Source: Bacteroidales bacterium
GTDB taxonomy: Bacteria; Bacteroidota; Bacteroidia; Bacteroidales; UBA932
Reading direction: 5' to 3'
DNA length: 19,106 nt
NCBI GenBank assembly: GCA_017614795.1
Contig: JAGABD010000072.1
Span: 1-19,106, forward strand
Shown here one piece after another: positions 5,068 to 13,485 of the stretch (the first letter of the stretch is position 1; each line of letters begins with the position of its first letter). A program made the translations under genes and the position numbers. Below the pieces are notes generated by a model. That model was not told the origin of the DNA, made no database searches, and saw only the letters and a program-made list of their open reading frames with translations.

Positions 5068-6609
5068 ATGTTCGAGTTTGAAATATGCGTTCCTCTCTCG
5101 CGAGAGCCCAGGCTTCGGGAAATCGAGGCCAAGGCCGCGGGCTGCAAGTGGGTGCTGAAAAAACGCAGCATCGACGCCCGCAAGGAACCCGTCTGGCGCT
5201 ATCGCTACGAAGCCTATGCGCCGGGAGAATATGTCGAGCCGCAACTCCCTGAATATAAAGATGTTGCAAATGCCCAACCAGTTATCGTGGTGGGTGCCGG
5301 CCCGGCCGGAATGTTCGCAGCCCTTAAGCTCCTTTCGCTGGGCGTAAAACCTGTCATTCTCGAGCGTGGAAAGAACGTCCACGAGCGCAAGATCGATATG
5401 GCGAAACTCTCCCGCGAAGGAATCGTGAATCCCGAGTCGAACTACTGTTTCGGCGAAGGCGGCGCGGGCGCGTTTTCGGACGGAAAACTCTATACCCGTT
5501 CTTCCAAACGCGGCGACATAAGCGAAGTGCTGCTGCAGTTGGTAGCGTTCGGCGCATCGAGCGCCATTCTCACCGATGCGCACCCTCATACCGGTTCCGA
5601 CAAACTCCCCACCGTAGTGGAGAACATCCGCAACTGCATTGTCAGCCACGGCGGCGAGTATCATTTCGGGGCGAAGGTGGTCGACATCAAGGGAGAAAAG
5701 GGCGATTTCGAAGTGGTTGCTGCCGACGGCAGGTCCTGGCACGGCGCCAGCGTAATCCTCGCCACAGGCCATTCTGCAAGGGATATTTACGAGATGCTGG
5801 ACCGCAAGGGCGCCGCCCTCGAAGCAAAGGGTTTCGCTCTGGGTGTGCGCGTCGAGCATCCGCAGGAAAAGATAAACTGGTCGCAGTATCACGGGATGTG
5901 GAAACCCGGAATGCCCGCCGCCGAATACTCCTTCGTGGAGCAGCAGGACGGACGCGGCGTGTTCAGTTTCTGCATGTGCCCGGGAGGCATCCTGGTGCCA
6001 TCTTCGACCGAGCCCGGCACTGTCGTGCTGAACGGAATGTCCAACTCCGCCCGCAGCGGCAAGTTCGCCAACGCCGGAGTCGTGGTGCAAATCGAGCCCG
6101 AGGATGTCCCCGGAGACGGTCCTTTCAAACTTCTGGACTGGCAGAGAGACGTGGAGCGCAAGATGTTCGAGTTCTGCGCTTCGGCCCGCGACGCCAAAGA
6201 CGCCCCGAAGGACCTCCCTTCCAACCTTATGGCGGCTCCCGCACAGCGCATGGAGGACTTCTGCCTCGGGCGCATCAGCAAGAAAATGCCCGAAACCAGC
6301 TATTTCCCCGGCGTCATTTCCGCTCCCCTTCACGAACTTCTGCCGCCAATCGTGGCGGACAGGCTCCGCAAAGTGTTTCCGCGGGTAAAAATCCGCAATT
6401 ATTACACCAATGCGGCGCTTCTGCTGGGTGTCGAAAGCAGAACTTCGTCGCCAATTCGCATTCCGCGCGATGATATTTCGCTGGAATATGTATCTTTGCA
6501 AGGTATTTATCCCTGCGGAGAAGGCGCGGGATATTCAGGAGGCATAGTTTCTTCGGCCATCGACGGCATCAGATGCGCGGAAGCGGCCTCACAGGCAATG
6601 AACAAATAA
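5068..6609 (+). CDS. COG2509-type NAD(P)/FAD-dependent dehydrogenase
   Basis: 513 residues. An N-terminal domain of about 70 residues (with RYRYEAY, typical of this family) precedes the FAD-binding Rossmann motif VIVVGAGPAGMFAALKLL, with GAGPAG at residues 76-81 and ERG at the end of beta-2. Further family marks are NYCFGEGGAGAFSDGKLYTR (about 125-145), VILATGHSARDIYEML, FALGVRVEHPQ, and a C-terminal IYPCGEGAGYSGGIVSSAIDGI that contacts the flavin. This is the cytosolic uncharacterised FAD-dependent dehydrogenase family COG2509; the substrate is unknown. The ATG directly follows the mnmA stop codon, so the two are co-transcribed and probably translationally coupled. This does not by itself prove a role in tRNA thiolation. 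Confidence 0.9.
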   Translation: MFEFEICVPLSREPRLREIEAKAAGCKWVLKKRSIDARKEPVWRYRYEAYAPGEYVEPQLPEYKDVANAQPVIVVGAGPAGMFAALKLLSLGVKPVILERGKNVHERKIDMAKLSREGIVNPESNYCFGEGGAGAFSDGKLYTRSSKRGDISEVLLQLVAFGASSAILTDAHPHTGSDKLPTVVENIRNCIVSHGGEYHFGAKVVDIKGEKGDFEVVAADGRSWHGASVILATGHSARDIYEMLDRKGAALEAKGFALGVRVEHPQEKINWSQYHGMWKPGMPAAEYSFVEQQDGRGVFSFCMCPGGILVPSSTEPGTVVLNGMSNSARSGKFANAGVVVQIEPEDVPGDGPFKLLDWQRDVERKMFEFCASARDAKDAPKDLPSNLMAAPAQRMEDFCLGRISKKMPETSYFPGVISAPLHELLPPIVADRLRKVFPRVKIRNYYTNAALLLGVESRTSSPIRIPRDDISLEYVSLQGIYPCGEGAGYSGGIVSSAIDGIRCAEAASQAMNK

Positions 6610-6622
6610 TTATTATTCAGAT

Positions 6623-7054
6623 ATGAAAAAAGCATTAGTTATTCTGAGCGTCATCGCGACAGCGATATCTCTCACAAGCTGCCATCTCGAGGGCGCTACC
6701 ACCCACACCGAAGATTACACCATCGAGCCCACAGCATGGATCGAGAATCAGGGAGCACTTGCTTCTGACACGTATTACTACATCTCCTGCGAAGCCGACT
6801 TCATCACAAAGTCTGTCTGCGAAGATGGTACAGTGAACGCTTATTTGTGGCTGAGCGGAACCAAGACTTGGACTCCCCTTCCCTATGTAACTCTGTATAT
6901 GGTTTCTCAAGGAATGGGTTCCGTACCTGTTGCAGAGAACGTTCGCTTCGAGTATGCTCCCGGTGAAATCACTTTCATCATCCAGGATATGAACGGAAGC
7001 CTTCCCGTTCCTATGGTGGAACCGCTTACTTTCCGCGTAACTACTACGAGGTAA
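6623..7054 (+). CDS. Small predicted outer-membrane lipoprotein, family unknown
   Basis: 143 residues. MKKALVILSVIATAISLTSC is a signal peptide with lipobox LTSC, so Cys20 would be lipidated after cleavage by signal peptidase II. The next residues are HLEG rather than a strongly acidic stretch. The mature part is beta-rich with many Tyr, Trp and Thr and no recognised catalytic motif. The pattern (segment EDGTVNAYLWL, then TPLPYVTLY, then EYAPGEITFII, ending in a strand TFRVTTTR) is reminiscent of small Bacteroidetes lipoproteins of about 150-200 residues; this is from memory and not certain. It starts 13 bp after the COG2509 gene and converges on tsaD with only 2 bp between stops. It is less GC-rich than its neighbours. 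Function unknown. Confidence 0.8.
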   Translation: MKKALVILSVIATAISLTSCHLEGATTHTEDYTIEPTAWIENQGALASDTYYYISCEADFITKSVCEDGTVNAYLWLSGTKTWTPLPYVTLYMVSQGMGSVPVAENVRFEYAPGEITFIIQDMNGSLPVPMVEPLTFRVTTTR

Positions 7055-7056
7055 TT

Positions 7057-8079
7057 CTAAAAATCTGCCATCCGGGAAACCGGGGCTACATCAAGAGAAC
7101 AGCTTTCGCCGGCGAGGTAGTGATACCAGCCGGCGATTGCTATCATAGCGGCATTGTCGGTGGTGAACTTGAATTCCGGCAGATAGACGTTCCAGCCGCG
7201 TTTGGCGCCTTCCTCGAGCATACGGGCGCGCAGTCCCGAGTTGGCCGACACTCCCCCGCCGATTGCTATTTCGCGTATGCCCGTCTGGCGCGCGGCCTTC
7301 ACGAGCTTGTCCATCAATATGTCGATGAGCGTCTTCTGGAACGAAGCGCAGATGTCTTCCTTGTTCTTCTCCATAAAGTCCGGGTCCTTTGCAATTTCGT
7401 CGCGAACGAAGTAAAGGAGAGAAGTCTTTATGCCGCTGAAGCTGTAGTCCAGCCCGGGAATATGGGGCTTCGCGAACTTGAATCGCGAAGGGTCTCCCTG
7501 CTTTGCGAGGCGGTCGATCACAGGACCTCCGGGATAGCCCAGGCCAAGCATCTTCGAGCACTTGTCGAAAGCCTCTCCAACCGCATCGTCTATGGTCTGC
7601 CCCAGAATCTCATATTCGAGGGGCGAAGAGACCTTGACTATCTGAGAATTGCCTCCTGAAACCAGAAGGCAGAGATAAGGGAACGAAGGCTGGCGCACTT
7701 CCTTGCCCGGTTCTTTCACGAAACCTGCCAGGAGATGCCCCTGAAGGTGGTTGACCATTACGATGGGAATGCCAAGGGAGATGCCCAGGGCCTTGGCGAA
7801 GGAGGTTCCCACCAGCAGCGAGCCGAGAAGGCCCGGGCCTCTGGTGAAAGCGATGGCCGAGAGTTCGGACGCGGCTACGCCTGCGCGGGAAAGGGCCTCG
7901 CTAACAACGGGCACGATGTTGAGTTCGTGAGCCCTCGACGCAAGTTCGGGCACCACTCCTCCATATGCCTTGTGCACGTCCTGGCTGGCGATTACGTTGG
8001 AAAGAAGCCACCCGTCCTTGATGACGGCGGCCGAAGTATCGTCGCAGGAAGACTCTATTCCCAATATGATATCCGACAT
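7057..8079 (-). CDS. tsaD: tRNA N6-adenosine threonylcarbamoyltransferase TsaD
   Basis: 340 residues, the normal length. TsaD transfers the threonylcarbamoyl group from TC-AMP to A37 of ANN-decoding tRNAs, acting with TsaB and TsaE. Visible are ILGIESSCDDTSAAV at the N-terminus (ASKHA fold, phosphate 1 motif), GGVVPELASRAHE, FTRGPGLLGSLLVG, metal-binding NHLQGH (HLQGH in place of the E. coli HMEGH, which keeps both His), LLVSGGNSQIV, DDAVGEAFDK, GGPVIDRLA, and IAIGGGVSANSGLR and TDNAAMIA near the C-terminus. It is transcribed divergently from tamB, an arrangement common in Bacteroidetes. A TAAATTTG element lies 40 bp upstream (8127-8120). Essential in most bacteria. Confidence 0.97.
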   Translation of the reverse strand: MSDIILGIESSCDDTSAAVIKDGWLLSNVIASQDVHKAYGGVVPELASRAHELNIVPVVSEALSRAGVAASELSAIAFTRGPGLLGSLLVGTSFAKALGISLGIPIVMVNHLQGHLLAGFVKEPGKEVRQPSFPYLCLLVSGGNSQIVKVSSPLEYEILGQTIDDAVGEAFDKCSKMLGLGYPGGPVIDRLAKQGDPSRFKFAKPHIPGLDYSFSGIKTSLLYFVRDEIAKDPDFMEKNKEDICASFQKTLIDILMDKLVKAARQTGIREIAIGGGVSANSGLRARMLEEGAKRGWNVYLPEFKFTTDNAAMIAIAGWYHYLAGESCSLDVAPVSRMADF

Positions 8080-8119
8080 TTCCTTGTTCTTTGTGCGTCT
8101 TTCTGGAAGAAAGAACGCG

Positions 8120-8147
8120 CAAATTTAGCGATTTATTTCTATTTTTG
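8120..8147. promoter_or_regulatory. Divergent -7 promoter elements of tsaD and the tamB cluster
   Basis: The minus strand carries TAAATTTG (8127-8120) facing tsaD; the plus strand carries TATTTTTG (8140-8147) facing tamB. Both match TAnnTTTG. No clear -33 TTG is seen for either, so strength is uncertain. The region between the genes is AT-rich in contrast to the flanking coding DNA. Confidence 0.5.
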
Positions 8148-8183
8148 TAGATTGTATAAATACGCACTTATCATTTTGTAGCT

Positions 8184-11100
8184 ATAAAAAGGGCAGGTGA
8201 CATAGGAGTAAGGGTATTCGGCGCGATTATCGTGCTGCTTGCGGCGCTGCTTATCGCGGTGCAGACCCCTACCGTGCAGAAGCTGATAGCTTCCGCCGCC
8301 CTATCGTCCATCGAAAAGAAGATAGACGGCAAAGTGAGCGTGGGAGGCGTCGTGCTGGAATCGGCCAACAGCTTCCTTCTGAGGGATGTAGTCATCCTCG
8401 ACGACGGGCCGCAGCGCATGGCCGACACCGTTTTCACCGCATCGAGGATAGCAGGCACCATTTCCGGCGCAAGCCTTTTCGGCAGCGGCGGCATCAGGCT
8501 CTCCCGTCTGGAGATCACCGATGCGATGGCCCATTACATCTATGAGGACGACAAGATTCTCCGCAGCAATTTCGAACGCATAATCTCCGCGCAGAAGCGC
8601 GCCGAAAAAGAGGCGAAAGCAGCCACCCTCGGCCAGCCTATTCCCCGCAACGCCGAAGACAGCCTCGCCGCGATAGTCAAGGCGGACGATTTCCGCGCCG
8701 ACAAGGTGATAATCAAGGGCCTGCGCTTCATTATGCACGATCCTTACAAGGAGCGCCCGATGAGGGGCCCGAACGCCATAAACTATTCCGACCTCGATGC
8801 GCGGGGAGATCTGGAAATCAGCGACGTGCGGCTCAACAACGGCTATTTCCAGGCGGTTCTAGACAACGCCGTTCTCAGCGAGAAATGCGGCTACAGCGTC
8901 AAGAGCGTCAGCGCTCGCGTGAAGGTCGGCCACGGAAAGGCTACCGTGGAGAAGATCCGCTTCGACGACGGATTCTCCAAGGTAAACGCTCCCCTGTATT
9001 CTATGACCAGCACCTGCGACACCGCATACCGCAACTACACCCATATGGTGAGGATGAAGGCGTCCGTCGACAAGTCCCACATATCCACGAAGACGATTTC
9101 CGCTTTCGGACTGGGGGTCCTCAGCGGCAACAACATCGCTCTTGATGTGGACGGAGTCGCGATGGAGGGATTCTGCAACGACTTCAAGGTCACCAGGTTC
9201 AAGGCACGCGAAAGCAAGAGCGGAGCCAGGATGGACCTCAGGGGCACCGTCACGGGTATCACCGACACCAAGAACATACTGGTCAACCTGCGCGCGGACA
9301 ACCTCAGCTTCACCACCGAAGGCGCGGCCAGACTTGCCGCGAGCCTGAAGAAGGGGCGGCAGAAACCCGACTGGGGCAAGTACGCTCCCGGCACGACCTT
9401 CAATTTCAAGGGCCATGTAAAGGGCCCTCTCAACAGGATACACGCCGACGGCAAGGTCAGTTCCGGCATCGGAAAACTGATGGCGAACATAGACCTGCGC
9501 AACCTTGTCGATTCCGGCCGTCCCACGGAAATCGGCGGCACGCTGAACACCGACGGACTTGACGTGGGCAAGATAATCGCCAACGACAAGATCGGCCAGG
9601 CGACCGTCAATGCCGGATTCCATGCCGTGCTGAACGGAGAGGCCACATCGGTCACCGTGGATTCGCTTATGGTGGACAAACTGAACCTGCTGGGCTACGA
9701 CTATACCGGCATCGCCGCCAACGGAGAATTCTCGGGCAGCGATTTCGACGGCAAGATAATCTGCGCCGACCCCAACCTCAATTTCCTCTTCCAGGGCACC
9801 TTCAACCTCTCCCCGAAGACTGGAAACTCCCTGTATAAGTTCTATGCGAACATAGGCTATGCCGACCTCCAGGCGATGAATCTCGACAAGAGGGGCACCT
9901 CCAAGCTCTCGATGACGGTCGCGTCGAACTTTATGAAGATGGAAGACGGCGACCTGCTGGGCGACATCGGAATCAGGGACCTGACGGTGGAGAACGACGC
10001 CGGACGCAGATACATCGGCGACATCTCCATAGGCTCCCACTCCAACGACAACATCAACCGCATCCAGCTGGAATCCGACTTCCTCGACGCAGGATATGTG
10101 GGAAGCGGCAACATAGCGGGCATCCTGGACGACATACAGACCATCACGACCCGCAGGGAACTCCCTTCCCTTTATTCGCGCAACAGCGAGGACAAGGGAC
10201 GCGTGGGGCGCAGCTACGACCTCGACGTGGATTTCCACGACACGCGCGACCTGCTGTCCTTCCTGCAGCCCGGCCTCTACATAGCCGATTCCACCAGGCT
10301 GGAACTTGGCATCGACCGCAACGGGGAACTTCGCGGAACGCTGAATTCGCCCCGCGTCGCAATGCGCAAGAACTATATCAAGGGAATGGCGTTCACCTTC
10401 GACAACCTCGGCGGCAGCCTTAACGCGACGATGCTTGGTAACGAGATGCAGGTGGGTCCCCTGGCCCTGAAAGACGCCGCCCTCACGGTGTTCGGCGACC
10501 ACGACGACTTCTTCCTGAGTTTCCACTACGACAGCCGCGAGGATACCAACGATATGGGCGAAGTCTATCTCGCTGGAAACATCTTCCGCGACGCAAGCGA
10601 CACCCTCGTGCTGATGGCCAATCCCCTCTCGTCCTATATGCAGTTCGACGGCGAGCAGTGGGACATCTCCGAATCCACCATCAGCGTACGCTCGCGCCAG
10701 GCGCGCTTCAAAGGCTTCAGGCTGTATAACGGCAGCCAGAACATCTCCATCGACGGAGGCGTGGCCCTTAACCGCAAGGACACTCTCAGCGTGGGCATAA
10801 ACGGCGTCAACCTCGGCATACTGAACTACTTCACGAACAGCAACTACGACTTCGGAGGCCTGACTTCAGGAAAGGCCGTGGTCACTTCGCCGGTGCAGGG
10901 CAAACTGCGCGCGCTCGTGAACGTCGCCTGCGATTCACTGCAGGTCAGCGGAGAGCAGGCCGGAAGCATGAAGCTCGCCGCGGTATGGGACGCCGGCAGC
11001 GGCAAGACCAACGTCTACCTGCGCAACATCGCCGACGGGCACGACGCTCTCAACGCCAAGGGAACATACTACATCGACAGCCGTCAGCTCGACCTCACCG

Positions 11101-12785
11101 CGAACCTCGACAATATGAACCTCGTGGTGCTCTTCCCCTTCGTCTCGAAGTATCTCGACGACATCCGGGGAGGCATCAGCGGCGAGATCACGGCAAGCGG
11201 CCCCATCGACAGCCTTTCGCTCGCAAGCCGCGACGCAGTGGTGCAGGACGCCCGTCTCGTCATAGGTTATACCGGCGTGGGATACAGCTTCAATGGTCCT
11301 TTCCATCTTGCCAACGACGGCATCTTCTTCGACACTATGGAGATAAAGGACCGCAAGGGCGGCAACGGCACCATCGACGGAGGCATTCGCTTCGACCATA
11401 CGCGCAATACCGAGCTCGATGCGAGGCTTAACCTCCGCAACCTCGAGATAATCGACACCAAGCCCGGCACCGGAAACATCTACGGCAACCTATTCGCCGC
11501 GGGAACCGTGAATGTCAGCGGTCCGCCCGAGGCGATTGTGGTGGAAGCCGACCTGCGCACCGCCAAATCCGGCACCGTTCACGTGCGGCTGGGCAGCGCG
11601 AGCGCCGAGACCAATACCGACTTGCTGAGCTTCACCAGCCACGAAAAACGCGTGGACGACCCTTACCAGGCGATGCTCAAGACGCTCGAAGAGGAGCTGG
11701 AGCAGCAGAAGATCGAGACGAAGGGTGATTTCATCGCCAGATGCCGCATTACCGCCACGCCCGAATTCACCGCGGTGCTGGAACTCGACAATACGGGCGA
11801 CAACGTGCTCTCGGCAAGCGGCCTCGGTACCATCACGGCCAACATCCGTCCCGCCACCAAGCAATACGAGCTCCGCGGCGACTACAACATCACTTCCGGC
11901 AAATACCATTTCGCCATCCCGGGCATACTCCACAAGGAGTTCTATATCAACAGCGGCAGTTCGCTCAAGTTCAACGGCGACCCGATGGACAGCGAGATGG
12001 ACGTGCGTGCCACCCATTCGCTGCGCACCTCGCTCAGCAGGCTCATCGCCGATACCACCTCGGTTTCCACCAGGCGCACAGTCAACTGCGGCATCGAGAT
12101 TTACGACAAACTGCTTGAGCCCAAGCTCCGCTTCAGCATAGACGTGCCGGACCTCGATCCCGCAACCAAATCGCTGGTGGACGCGGCAATCAATACCGAA
12201 GACAAGGTGCAGAAGCAGTTCCTCGCCCTGCTCATTGCGGGTTCGTTCATTTCCAGCGAGCAGAACGGCGTCTCCGACAACAGCAACCTGCTCTACTCCA
12301 ACGTCAGCGACATAATGTCCAAGCAGCTCAGCAACATCCTGTACAAGCTCGACATTCCCGTCGACCTCGGCCTTGGCTACCAGCAGAACACCAGGGGCGA
12401 CAACCTCTACGACGTGTCGGTGAGCACCGAACTCTTCAACAACCGCGTGGTCGTTTACGGCTCCGTGGGCAACAGGGAGTACAGCAACACCACCGCCGGC
12501 AACAACGCCAGCGACATGGTCGGCGACCTCGATATAGACGTCAAACTCGACAAGGCCGGCAGACTGCGTCTGAATATGTTCTCGCACTCGGCCGACGACT
12601 ATACAAACTATCTCGACAACTCGCAGCGCAACGGCGCCGGCATTACATACCAGAAGGAATTCGGCACCTGGAAGGGATTCTTCCGCAGCATCTTCACGAG
12701 CAAGAAGAAGCGCCGCGAAAAAGCCCGCGAGTTGGCCGCCAACCCGCCGCAGCAGAACAGCCTTGAAATTACCGTGAATGAGTAG
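8184..12785 (+). CDS. tamB: TamB/DUF490-family translocation and assembly protein
   Basis: About 1533 residues from a putative ATA start at 8184. The protein has a single N-terminal inner-membrane anchor followed by a very long beta-rich body predicted to span the periplasm (AsmA/TamB superfamily, bridge-like lipid transfer and outer-membrane assembly). The anchor reads KRAGDIGVRVFGAIIVLLAALLIAVQTPTVQKLI, with positive charges before the hydrophobic stretch and the family-typical QTP.VQ after it. The C-terminal DUF490 region shows ELRGDYNITSGKYHFAI, a conserved LLIAGSFIS segment, and LYDVSVSTELFNNRVVVYGSVGNREY, then a basic tail (SKKKRREKARE). No ATG, GTG or TTG occurs in frame between the stop at 8157 and the GTG at 8232; that GTG would lose half the anchor. 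It overlaps the next gene by 8 bp. It heads the rightward cluster and is divergent from tsaD. Confidence 0.9.
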   Translation: MKRAGDIGVRVFGAIIVLLAALLIAVQTPTVQKLIASAALSSIEKKIDGKVSVGGVVLESANSFLLRDVVILDDGPQRMADTVFTASRIAGTISGASLFGSGGIRLSRLEITDAMAHYIYEDDKILRSNFERIISAQKRAEKEAKAATLGQPIPRNAEDSLAAIVKADDFRADKVIIKGLRFIMHDPYKERPMRGPNAINYSDLDARGDLEISDVRLNNGYFQAVLDNAVLSEKCGYSVKSVSARVKVGHGKATVEKIRFDDGFSKVNAPLYSMTSTCDTAYRNYTHMVRMKASVDKSHISTKTISAFGLGVLSGNNIALDVDGVAMEGFCNDFKVTRFKARESKSGARMDLRGTVTGITDTKNILVNLRADNLSFTTEGAARLAASLKKGRQKPDWGKYAPGTTFNFKGHVKGPLNRIHADGKVSSGIGKLMANIDLRNLVDSGRPTEIGGTLNTDGLDVGKIIANDKIGQATVNAGFHAVLNGEATSVTVDSLMVDKLNLLGYDYTGIAANGEFSGSDFDGKIICADPNLNFLFQGTFNLSPKTGNSLYKFYANIGYADLQAMNLDKRGTSKLSMTVASNFMKMEDGDLLGDIGIRDLTVENDAGRRYIGDISIGSHSNDNINRIQLESDFLDAGYVGSGNIAGILDDIQTITTRRELPSLYSRNSEDKGRVGRSYDLDVDFHDTRDLLSFLQPGLYIADSTRLELGIDRNGELRGTLNSPRVAMRKNYIKGMAFTFDNLGGSLNATMLGNEMQVGPLALKDAALTVFGDHDDFFLSFHYDSREDTNDMGEVYLAGNIFRDASDTLVLMANPLSSYMQFDGEQWDISESTISVRSRQARFKGFRLYNGSQNISIDGGVALNRKDTLSVGINGVNLGILNYFTNSNYDFGGLTSGKAVVTSPVQGKLRALVNVACDSLQVSGEQAGSMKLAAVWDAGSGKTNVYLRNIADGHDALNAKGTYYIDSRQLDLTANLDNMNLVVLFPFVSKYLDDIRGGISGEITASGPIDSLSLASRDAVVQDARLVIGYTGVGYSFNGPFHLANDGIFFDTMEIKDRKGGNGTIDGGIRFDHTRNTELDARLNLRNLEIIDTKPGTGNIYGNLFAAGTVNVSGPPEAIVVEADLRTAKSGTVHVRLGSASAETNTDLLSFTSHEKRVDDPYQAMLKTLEEELEQQKIETKGDFIARCRITATPEFTAVLELDNTGDNVLSASGLGTITANIRPATKQYELRGDYNITSGKYHFAIPGILHKEFYINSGSSLKFNGDPMDSEMDVRATHSLRTSLSRLIADTTSVSTRRTVNCGIEIYDKLLEPKLRFSIDVPDLDPATKSLVDAAINTEDKVQKQFLALLIAGSFISSEQNGVSDNSNLLYSNVSDIMSKQLSNILYKLDIPVDLGLGYQQNTRGDNLYDVSVSTELFNNRVVVYGSVGNREYSNTTAGNNASDMVGDLDIDVKLDKAGRLRLNMFSHSADDYTNYLDNSQRNGAGITYQKEFGTWKGFFRSIFTSKKKRREKARELAANPPQQNSLEITVNE

Positions 12786-13485
12786 ATATAAACTGTACCT
12801 GATACCTTCCCCCATCGCCGAAGGCGACCCCGCAGGAACCATCCCCGCGGATACCCTGGCGTGCCTGCGCGGCCTTAAGGTCTTCGTGGTGGAGGAAATT
12901 CGCACCGCCCGCAGATATCTTTCCGCGGCGGGCCTTAAAGGACATATCGAGGAACTGGAATTCCACACACTGAACGAGCACAGCTCCCCTGCCGAGGTGC
13001 AGGCCCTGCTGCCTCTTCTGGAGCGTTCGGACGTTGGACTCGTCTCGGAGGCCGGACTTCCCGCGGTGGCCGATCCCGGCGCGGCGCTCGTGGCCCTCTG
13101 CCAGGAAAAAGGCATCGACGTGGTGCCCCTCGTAGGGCCTTCTTCCCTTATGCTCGCGCTGATGGCTTCGGGGCTCGACGGCCAGAGTTTCGCTTTCCGG
13201 GGATATCTCCCTGCAAAAACAGATGAACGCCGGCAGGCCCTGCGCAACGTGGAGAAATGCTCCGCGCAGCTGCGTCAGACGCAGATTTTCATAGAGACGC
13301 CCTATCGCAACGATTCGCTCCTCGCCGATATGCTGCAGACTCTCTCCCCCGCCACAAGGCTCTGCATAGCCGCGGGCATAGGTTCGCCGGACGCGTTCAT
13401 ACGCACGGCAAGCATAGCAAAATGGATAAAGGGCGTGCCTGCAATCGGCAAAAGGCCCTGCGTATTTTTGATTCTCGCGAAATGA
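12778..13485 (+). CDS. RsmI-like SAM-dependent methyltransferase (tetrapyrrole methylase fold)
   Basis: 235 residues. Motifs are LYLIPSPIAEGD at the N-terminus, VFVVEEIRTARRYL (about 40-55), VGLVSEAGLPAVADPGAALV (about 86-105, equivalent to the SDAGTP.ISDPG loop of RsmI), VVPLVGPSSLMLALMASGL (SAM-binding region) and FAFRGYLPAK. RsmI 2'-O-methylates C1402 of 16S rRNA. This protein is about 45 residues shorter than E. coli RsmI, mainly in the C-terminal part, and has SEAGLPA rather than SDAGTP. The target could therefore be different; shorter paralogues of this kind occur in Bacteroidetes beside or instead of RsmI. The ATG overlaps the tamB stop (ATGAGTAG) and the stop overlaps the mtaB start, implying translational coupling. 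Confidence 0.85.
   Translation: MSRYKLYLIPSPIAEGDPAGTIPADTLACLRGLKVFVVEEIRTARRYLSAAGLKGHIEELEFHTLNEHSSPAEVQALLPLLERSDVGLVSEAGLPAVADPGAALVALCQEKGIDVVPLVGPSSLMLALMASGLDGQSFAFRGYLPAKTDERRQALRNVEKCSAQLRQTQIFIETPYRNDSLLADMLQTLSPATRLCIAAGIGSPDAFIRTASIAKWIKGVPAIGKRPCVFLILAK

Noticed and set aside
6491..6498. TATCTTTG as a promoter for the small lipoprotein
   Set aside because: It fits TAnnTTTG but is inside the COG2509 coding sequence, 125 bp from the ATG, with no TTG at the right distance; chance is likely.
4639..6501. Minus-strand open frame of about 620 codons opposite mnmA and the COG2509 gene
   Set aside because: Antisense shadow; both plus-strand genes are clearly real and fill the region.
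11490..13247. Minus-strand open frame of about 585 codons opposite tamB and the methyltransferase gene
   Set aside because: A shadow of real plus-strand genes; Val/Ala/Glu-rich translation without recognisable motifs. The same holds for the minus-strand frame at 8859-10526.
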